From Janthinobacterium sp. GW458P (GTDB lineage: Bacteria; Pseudomonadota; Gammaproteobacteria; Burkholderiales; Burkholderiaceae_D), in contig NZ_NEGZ01000043.1 in assembly GCF_002127585.1 (NCBI RefSeq), positions 1 to 50,379 on the forward strand: a DNA stretch of 50,379 bases. Reading direction: 5' to 3'. Made by a program: the position numbers and the translations under genes. Positions 45,070 through 50,379 of this stretch are shown here, in pieces; position 1 is the first letter of the stretch, and each line of letters starts with the position of its first letter. A model generated the notes under the pieces. That model was not told the origin of the DNA, ran no database searches, and worked only from the letters and a program-made list of their open reading frames with translations.

Positions 45070-45693
45070 ATGCTGTTATATACGATTTACCTGGTGGCGA
45101 TTGTCGCCGAAGCGATGTCCGGCGCCATCATGGGCATGCGGCGCGGCATGGATTTGTTCGGCATCTGCATGATCGGCACCGTCACGGCGCTCGGTGGCGG
45201 CACCGTGCGCGACGTGCTGCTGGGGCACTATCCGCTGGGCTGGATCGCGCATCCCGAATACCTGCTGTTTACCATCGGCGCGGCCATCGTGACGGCCTTT
45301 GTCGCGCGCTATCTGCACCATCTGCGCGCCATCTTCCTGCTGGTCGATGGCCTGGGCCTGGTGGCGTTTTGCGTGATCGGCTGCGACATCGCCATGTCGG
45401 CCAAGATGCACCCGGCCATCGTCGTGCTGGCGGGGATGATCACGGGTGTCTTCGGCGGCCTGCTGCGCGACATCCTGTGCAACCAGATTCCTCTCGTGCT
45501 GCAGCGCGAAGTGTATGCCACCGTGGCCTTGTTTACGGGCAGCCTGTATGTCGGCTTGCTGTACTTCAAGGTCGACAGCTCGGTGGCGCAGCTGTCGTCC
45601 ATCGGCGCGGGCTTTTTGTTCCGCTTCCTGGCCCTGCACTTCGAGTGGCGCCTGCCGAATTTCAACGGCGACAGGATCCGGGGATTCGAATAG
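45070..45693 (+). CDS. TRIC/UPF0126-family cation channel protein
   Basis: A 207-aa protein with seven hydrophobic segments in two repeats, each with a Gly-rich stretch followed by an RD motif (TVTALGGGTVRDVLLG, ITGVFGGLLRDILC). The family includes bacterial homologues of TRIC K+ channels. Four bp after the PBP gene, thus likely co-transcribed; the functional link is unclear. Confidence 0.9.
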   Translation: MLLYTIYLVAIVAEAMSGAIMGMRRGMDLFGICMIGTVTALGGGTVRDVLLGHYPLGWIAHPEYLLFTIGAAIVTAFVARYLHHLRAIFLLVDGLGLVAFCVIGCDIAMSAKMHPAIVVLAGMITGVFGGLLRDILCNQIPLVLQREVYATVALFTGSLYVGLLYFKVDSSVAQLSSIGAGFLFRFLALHFEWRLPNFNGDRIRGFE

Positions 45694-45741
45694 CGGCGGC
45701 GCCATGCCGGATGACGCACCGGCGCGGCACCGGGCAAATCG

Positions 45742-47196
45742 TTAAATACCGCCCATGCAGATGTATTTGATGACCAGGTAATCGTCGATCCCGTACGACG
45801 ATCCCTCCCTGCCCAGGCCCGACTGCTTGACGCCGCCGAACGGCGCCACCTCCGTCGAGATCAGGCCCGTGTTCACGCCGACCATGCCGGATTCCAGGCC
45901 TTCGGCGACTTTCCAGATGCGGCCGATGTCGCGCGAATAGAAATAGGCCGCCAGGCCGAATTCCGTGTCGTTTGCCAGCGCCACCGCTTCCTCGTCCGTG
46001 TGGAAGCGGAACAGGGGCGCCAGCGGTCCGAATGTCTCTTCGCTGGCGACCAGCATGTCGCTCGTCACATCGGCGATCACGGTGGGCTGGAAGAAGCTGT
46101 GACCCAGGGCATGGCGTTTGCCGCCCAGCAGCAGGCGCCCACCCTTGGCCAGCGCGTCGGCCACGTGCTGCTCCACCTTTTTCACGGCCTTTTCCTCGAT
46201 CAGCGGGCCTTGCGTGACGCCCTCGTCGACGCCATTGCCCACCTTGAGTCTTTGTACGGCTGCCACCAGCTTTTGCGCGAACGCCTCGTACACGCCATCC
46301 TGCACGTACAAGCGGTTGGCGCACACGCAGGTCTGGCCCGCGTTGCGGTATTTTGATGCGATGGCGCCTTCCACTGCCGCATCGAGGTCGGCGTCGTCAA
46401 AGACGATGAACGGCGCATTGCCTCCCAGTTCCAGCGACAGCTTCTTGATCGTCGGCGCGCATTGGCGCATCAGCATGCGGCCCACTTCCGTCGATCCCGT
46501 GAAACTGAGCTTGCGCACGAGGGGATTGGATGTCATTTCGTCGCCGATCTCCTGCGAGGAACCCGTGATGACATTGAACACGCCCGCAGGCACACCCGCG
46601 CGTTCGGCCAGCACGGCCAGCGCCAGGGCTGAAAACGGCGTCATGCCGGCCGGCTTGACGAGCATCGGGCAGCCGGCCGCCAGCGCCGGCCCTGCCTTGC
46701 GCGTGATCATCGCAGCGGGGAAGTTCCATGGCGTGATGGCGGCGCACACGCCGATCGGCTCCTTGGTCACGACGATACGCCGGTCCGGCCACGGCGACTG
46801 CAGGGTGTCGCCCGCGACGCGCTTGCCCTCTTCGGCGAACCATTCGATGAAGGATGCCGCGTACTGCACTTCGCCCCTGGCTTCAGGCAGGGGCTTGCCC
46901 TGTTCCGTCGTCATGATCAGCGCCAGGTCGTCCGCGTTTTCCAGTATCAGGTCGTTCCAGCGGCGCAGCACCGTGGCGCGCTCTTTCGCGCTCTTCTTGC
47001 GCCAGGCGGGCCAGGCGGCGTTGGCCGCGGCGATGGCGCTTCTTGTTTCCTGCGTGCCCATCACGGGCACGTGGCCGATCACTTCGCCCGTGGCGGGATT
47101 GCGGACCGCGGCGCGCTTGCCGTCATCGGCATCGAGCCATCGTCCGTTCAGATAGCATTGCTGGCGCAGCAGCGCCGGGTCGTTCAGTGCGAGCAT
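45742..47196 (-). CDS. gabD: NAD(P)-dependent succinate-semialdehyde dehydrogenase
   Basis: A 484-aa aldehyde dehydrogenase: EQGKPLPEARGEV near the N-terminus, ITPWNFPAAMITRK, the general-base Glu in SLELGGNAPFIVFDDAD and the nucleophile Cys in NAGQTCVCANRLYVQDG. These blocks are GabD-type. It oxidises succinate semialdehyde to succinate in 4-aminobutyrate use. No gabT is nearby. Normal length. Confidence 0.92.
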   Translation of the reverse strand: MLALNDPALLRQQCYLNGRWLDADDGKRAAVRNPATGEVIGHVPVMGTQETRSAIAAANAAWPAWRKKSAKERATVLRRWNDLILENADDLALIMTTEQGKPLPEARGEVQYAASFIEWFAEEGKRVAGDTLQSPWPDRRIVVTKEPIGVCAAITPWNFPAAMITRKAGPALAAGCPMLVKPAGMTPFSALALAVLAERAGVPAGVFNVITGSSQEIGDEMTSNPLVRKLSFTGSTEVGRMLMRQCAPTIKKLSLELGGNAPFIVFDDADLDAAVEGAIASKYRNAGQTCVCANRLYVQDGVYEAFAQKLVAAVQRLKVGNGVDEGVTQGPLIEEKAVKKVEQHVADALAKGGRLLLGGKRHALGHSFFQPTVIADVTSDMLVASEETFGPLAPLFRFHTDEEAVALANDTEFGLAAYFYSRDIGRIWKVAEGLESGMVGVNTGLISTEVAPFGGVKQSGLGREGSSYGIDDYLVIKYICMGGI

Positions 47197-47369
47197 GGCA
47201 GGCTTTCAGCAAGGGTTGCGTGATACTCCATGGTAGTCCTTTTTGCCTGGCGCACGATTGCGCCTCATGTGCGGCGGCGCACCGTCAAAGAATATTTGAC
47301 CATCTTTAACCCTGTTTCGTCTCGCTTGCCGTTTCATGGTCATCATCCCAGCCAACCGGAGCCGAAGCG

Positions 47370-49262
47370 ATGTTCACCGTCCTCAAGACCACCCTGATAC
47401 TGACTTTGCTGCTGTCGGCAGCCAGCCACGCCGCCGGCACGGCGCCGCGCAAGACCCTGGCGCCGTTCGCCAGCGAGCAGGCCTTGAGCAGCTACCTGCA
47501 GCAGCTGCAGGCGCGCCAGGCGGCACTGCAGAGGGAACAGCAGAAACTGCAGCGCGCCACGGCGCAGTACACGGCGATGGCGCCTGCGCCGCCGCCAGCA
47601 CCAGCGCCGATGGCGGCGAAAGCCGCGCCGGCAGCATCGGCAGAGGCGGCCGAATCGGTCACCAACGTGCAGACGGCGGGCGTGGACGAAGGCGGCATCG
47701 TCAAGCTGCATGGCAAGCACCTGGTGATGCTCAGGCGCGGCAAGCTGTTTACGGTGCAGGTGGGGGACAAGGCCCTGCAGCCCGTCGCGGCGCTCGATGC
47801 GTTCGCGCCGGGCAGCGATCCGTCGGGCAGCTGGTATGACGAGATGCTGATCGATGGCGACACGGTGGTGGTGATCGGCTACAGCTACAGCCGGGGCGGC
47901 ACGGAGATCGGCCTGTTCGACGTCAACGCGGAAGGCAAGCTGGCCTACCGCTCCACGTATCACTTGCGCTCCAACGATTACTACTCCTCGCGCAACTACG
48001 CCAGCCGTCTGATCGGCAGCAAACTGGTGTTCTACTCGCCCCTGTCGCTGAACTTGCGCCGGGGCGACCCGTTTGGCGGCTTTCCCGCGCTGCGCCGCTG
48101 GCGCCCCGACGCCGTGCCGTCCGACTTCAAGCGCATCGCCCCTGCCACGCGCATCTACCGCACCGATGACGAGCCCGAACCGGGCTTTGGTCTGGCCCTG
48201 CATACTGTCACCGTGTGCGACCTGGCGCAGCGCGACATGCGCTGCGAAGCGACCGCCGTGATGGGGCCGCAGGGGCGCGTATTTTATGTGTCGGGCGAAT
48301 CCGTTTTCGTGTGGACCACGCGCCGTGGCAGCGACTCGGGCGTGTTCCGCATTCCCCTCGACGGCTCGGCGCCCAGCGCCCTGAAGGTGGCCGGTGCGCC
48401 CGTCGACCAGTTCTCGTTCATGGAAAGCCCCGATGGCCACCTGAACGTCCTGCTGCGCGCCGAGGGCCAGGGCGACGCCATGTGGGATGGCGCGCGGGGG
48501 CGTGGCGACATGGCCCTGCTGCGCGTGCCATTGGCGTCGTTTTCCGATGGCCGCGACAGTGCGCCCGCCGGCAGCTACACGCCGCTGCCCGGCGGCGGCT
48601 ACGGTCTGCAGAACCGCTATGTGGGAGCGTATTTGCTGTACGGCAATCCCGGCAATGCGGGACGCCGCAAGGCGGACCAGGCCTGGCCGCGCCAGCCCCT
48701 GTATGCGGTGCGCTGGGCCGATGCGGGCAGCGTGCAAGCCCTGTCCCTGCCGCACGGCGTGGAGCGCATCGAGGCGCTGGGTAATGACGCCATGGTGATC
48801 GGCGCGCAGGGCAAGGATCTGCATTTCAGCACCATCGGCCTGGGGGCGCAGGCGGCGGTCGCCACGCGCTACATCCGCGCCGACGCGGCGCAGGGCGAGT
48901 CGCGCAGCCACGGCTTTTTCTACAAGCCGCACACGGCAAGCGAGGGCGTGATCGGCCTGCCGATCCTGGGCGCGGACGAGCGGCCTGGCCTCAACAAGTC
49001 AGGAGCAGCCGTCCTGTATCTGCGCAACAGCGGTTTGACATTGACGGAACTGGGCGCGCTGGCGGCGCGGCCAGGCCAGGCGCCGGACGACGGCTGCCGC
49101 GCGTCCTGCGTGGACTGGTACGGCAATGCGCGTCCCCTGTTCCTGCAGGGCCGCGTCTTCGCCCTGCTCGGCTATGAACTGGTGGAAGGGGTGCTCAAGG
49201 ATGGACAGATCCGAGAAGTGCGCCGCATCAGCTATGCGCCCGTTGCGTCCACTGTACGCTGA
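47370..49262 (+). CDS. Secreted beta-propeller-domain protein
   Basis: A 630-aa protein: signal peptide MFTVLKTTLILTLLLSAASHAA, a Gln/Ala-rich coiled coil (about 30-75), a Pro/Ala linker, then a long beta-propeller starting TNVQTAGVDEGGIVKLHGKHL, the signature of the Beta_propel family (extracellular propellers). Function unknown; may bind surface ligands or be proteolytically controlled. It is followed 49 bp later by an ECF sigma/anti-sigma pair in the same direction. Confidence 0.88.
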   Translation: MFTVLKTTLILTLLLSAASHAAGTAPRKTLAPFASEQALSSYLQQLQARQAALQREQQKLQRATAQYTAMAPAPPPAPAPMAAKAAPAASAEAAESVTNVQTAGVDEGGIVKLHGKHLVMLRRGKLFTVQVGDKALQPVAALDAFAPGSDPSGSWYDEMLIDGDTVVVIGYSYSRGGTEIGLFDVNAEGKLAYRSTYHLRSNDYYSSRNYASRLIGSKLVFYSPLSLNLRRGDPFGGFPALRRWRPDAVPSDFKRIAPATRIYRTDDEPEPGFGLALHTVTVCDLAQRDMRCEATAVMGPQGRVFYVSGESVFVWTTRRGSDSGVFRIPLDGSAPSALKVAGAPVDQFSFMESPDGHLNVLLRAEGQGDAMWDGARGRGDMALLRVPLASFSDGRDSAPAGSYTPLPGGGYGLQNRYVGAYLLYGNPGNAGRRKADQAWPRQPLYAVRWADAGSVQALSLPHGVERIEALGNDAMVIGAQGKDLHFSTIGLGAQAAVATRYIRADAAQGESRSHGFFYKPHTASEGVIGLPILGADERPGLNKSGAAVLYLRNSGLTLTELGALAARPGQAPDDGCRASCVDWYGNARPLFLQGRVFALLGYELVEGVLKDGQIREVRRISYAPVASTVR

Positions 49263-49311
49263 AGGCGCAGGGAAATTGCCGCTGCCGCGTAGTTCGGCTA
49301 CACTGGTCCGC

Positions 49312-49878
49312 ATGCCCGATACCTTACTGACCGCGATGGATGAAGACCTGATGCTGCGCTACAGCGCCGGCGACCTGCCGTCGTTTCGCGAGCTGTACCG
49401 GCGCCATAGCCAGGGCCTGTACCGCTTCGTCGCCTGGCGTTCGCCGCGCCGCGCGTGGGTGGACGAGATCGTGCAGGATGCGTGGGCCAGCCTGCATGCG
49501 GCGCGCGCCGGCTACCAGCCGCAGGCGGCGTTTCGCACCTATCTGTACCAGATCGCGCGCAACCGCCTGATCGACCTCCTGCGCCAGCGGGAAGGACAGG
49601 ACCACGGCGACGCAGGCGAACTGGCGGACGAGGGCGCCTCGCCGCCGCAGTCGCTGGAGCAGAAACAGCAGCACGCGCGGCTGCATGCGGCCATCGCCGC
49701 ACTGCCGGCGGAACAGAAGGAAGCGCTGGTGCTGCAGCAGTTCAGCGGCATGAGCATCCTCGAGATCGCCGCGGTGACGGGGGCGGAAGCGGAAACCGTC
49801 AAGAGCCGGCTGCGCTACGCCATGCAGAAATTGCGCGCGGGCTTGGACAGCGCCGCTGGCGCGGGAGGACAGGCATGA
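49312..49878 (+). CDS. ECF-type RNA polymerase sigma factor
   Basis: A 188-aa protein: region 2 (SFRELYRRHSQGLYRFVAWRSP, then WVDEIVQDAWASLH and FRTYLYQIARNRLIDLLRQ) and region 4 (ALPAEQKEALVLQQFSGMSILEIAAVTGAEAETVKSRLRYAMQKL). The stop overlaps the next gene's start (ATGA), as in sigma/anti-sigma pairs. ATG 49312 is used; the MDEDLML start at 49336 is an alternative. Confidence 0.93.
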   Translation: MPDTLLTAMDEDLMLRYSAGDLPSFRELYRRHSQGLYRFVAWRSPRRAWVDEIVQDAWASLHAARAGYQPQAAFRTYLYQIARNRLIDLLRQREGQDHGDAGELADEGASPPQSLEQKQQHARLHAAIAALPAEQKEALVLQQFSGMSILEIAAVTGAEAETVKSRLRYAMQKLRAGLDSAAGAGGQA

Positions 49879-50379
49879 ATACCCACGATCGAGATCACGA
49901 CGAACCGAATGACGAGGAATTGACCGCGCTGCTGGCCAGCCTGCCGCAGCCGGCGCCTTCCAGCGCGCTCGATGCGGCCATCCTGGCCGACGCGGAAAAA
50001 GCCTTGCACCAGCTGGCAGCGGCCAACGACTGCGCCGATGGCGTGCTGCGCACTCTGCCGGCCAAGAAATCACCGGACTATCTGCAGCGCTGGCGCGTTC
50101 CGCTGGGGCTGGCCGCTGCCGTGCTGCTGACGGTAAACCTGATCGGCGTGGACTGGTTCGGCTCGAAGCCGGCGCAGTTTCCCGTAGTCGGGGAACCGGT
50201 CACGCAGGAGGTGATGCGGGAATCCGCACCGGCCGCTGCACCTGCGACTGAGTCCGCGCCGCCGCCGCCGGCACCGCGCGCCATGGCCAAGGCGGCACCG
50301 AGGCCGCCGGTGCAGGCCGAGCCGGTAGCAGCCGTGCCGTCAGCACCCCCGCTGGCGGCGACCGTACCCGTGGCTCCTC
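49875..50379 (+). CDS. Probable anti-sigma factor, partial (cut by window end)
   Basis: An open frame from the ATG overlapping the sigma stop, running off the window. Residues about 1-75 are acidic and helical, one transmembrane span lies at about 78-92 (VPLGLAAAVLLTVNLIG), then a very Pro/Ala/Glu-rich outer region begins. Membrane-anchored anti-sigma factors have this layout. No zinc HxxxCxxC motif is visible. The C-terminus is not in the window. Confidence 0.8.
   Translation, partial: MNTHDRDHDEPNDEELTALLASLPQPAPSSALDAAILADAEKALHQLAAANDCADGVLRTLPAKKSPDYLQRWRVPLGLAAAVLLTVNLIGVDWFGSKPAQFPVVGEPVTQEVMRESAPAAAPATESAPPPPAPRAMAKAAPRPPVQAEPVAAVPSAPPLAATVPVAP

Overview
The window reads as a chromosome segment of a betaproteobacterium, most likely Oxalobacteraceae (Janthinobacterium/Massilia/Duganella type). 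This is inferred from protein character, high GC and the gene order nadK-recN-hemH-grpE-dnaK-dnaJ. It was not checked by any search. About 1-24 kb is a mobile island and about 24-50 kb is ordinary core chromosome. I saw no tRNA, rRNA or CRISPR array.

The island is a Tn7-like transposon with both ends visible (about 739/740 to 23924, roughly 23.2 kb). The ends share a long inverted terminal repeat starting TGTTACGTCGGAATAG. They carry three spread CTTGAAT-type sites on the left and three close-packed sites on the right, as in Tn7, and are flanked by a candidate 5-bp duplication CGGGC. The transposition genes read leftwards from the right end: xre regulator, tnsA, tnsB, tnsC, then two different TniQ proteins (599 and 382 aa). 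There are no cas genes. Left of the element, at 571-730, is a separate array of about 21-bp direct repeats that looks like the multi-site end of another transposon.

Cargo, left to right. (1) A probable conflict system: a 4-TM membrane protein and a WYL regulator on the minus strand, divergent from a plus-strand operon MBL / E2-E1-JAB triple fusion / MBL. The shared 76-bp promoter region holds a nested dyad centred at 2764. No CD-NTase and no ubiquitin-like protein is encoded, so the conjugated substrate is unknown. This is the most interesting part of the window. (2) A chromate-resistance cluster (chrB, chrA, two exported small proteins, a Tat-exported Fe/Mn superoxide dismutase, a stand-alone ChrB C-terminal-like protein). 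(3) A DMT/EamA exporter with a 64-residue tail containing 23 histidines, overlapped by a DUF4238-type gene.

The core side begins 11 bp beyond the transposon with an intact tetR promoter, then tetR, a Pcm-like methyltransferase, a rhodanese and a TolC outer-membrane channel. Next come a YdcZ-type transporter with a divergent LysR regulator, gloA, osmC and a sorbosone-dehydrogenase-type protein. A near-perfect LexA box precedes nadK-recN. After hemH comes a heat-shock block with a textbook sigma-32 promoter before grpE-dnaK-dnaJ, then a beta-carbonic anhydrase, a Sel1 protein, an ArgP-type regulator, a bifunctional penicillin-binding protein, a TRIC-family membrane protein, a GabD-type dehydrogenase, a secreted beta-propeller protein, and an ECF sigma factor overlapping a partial anti-sigma gene cut by the window end.
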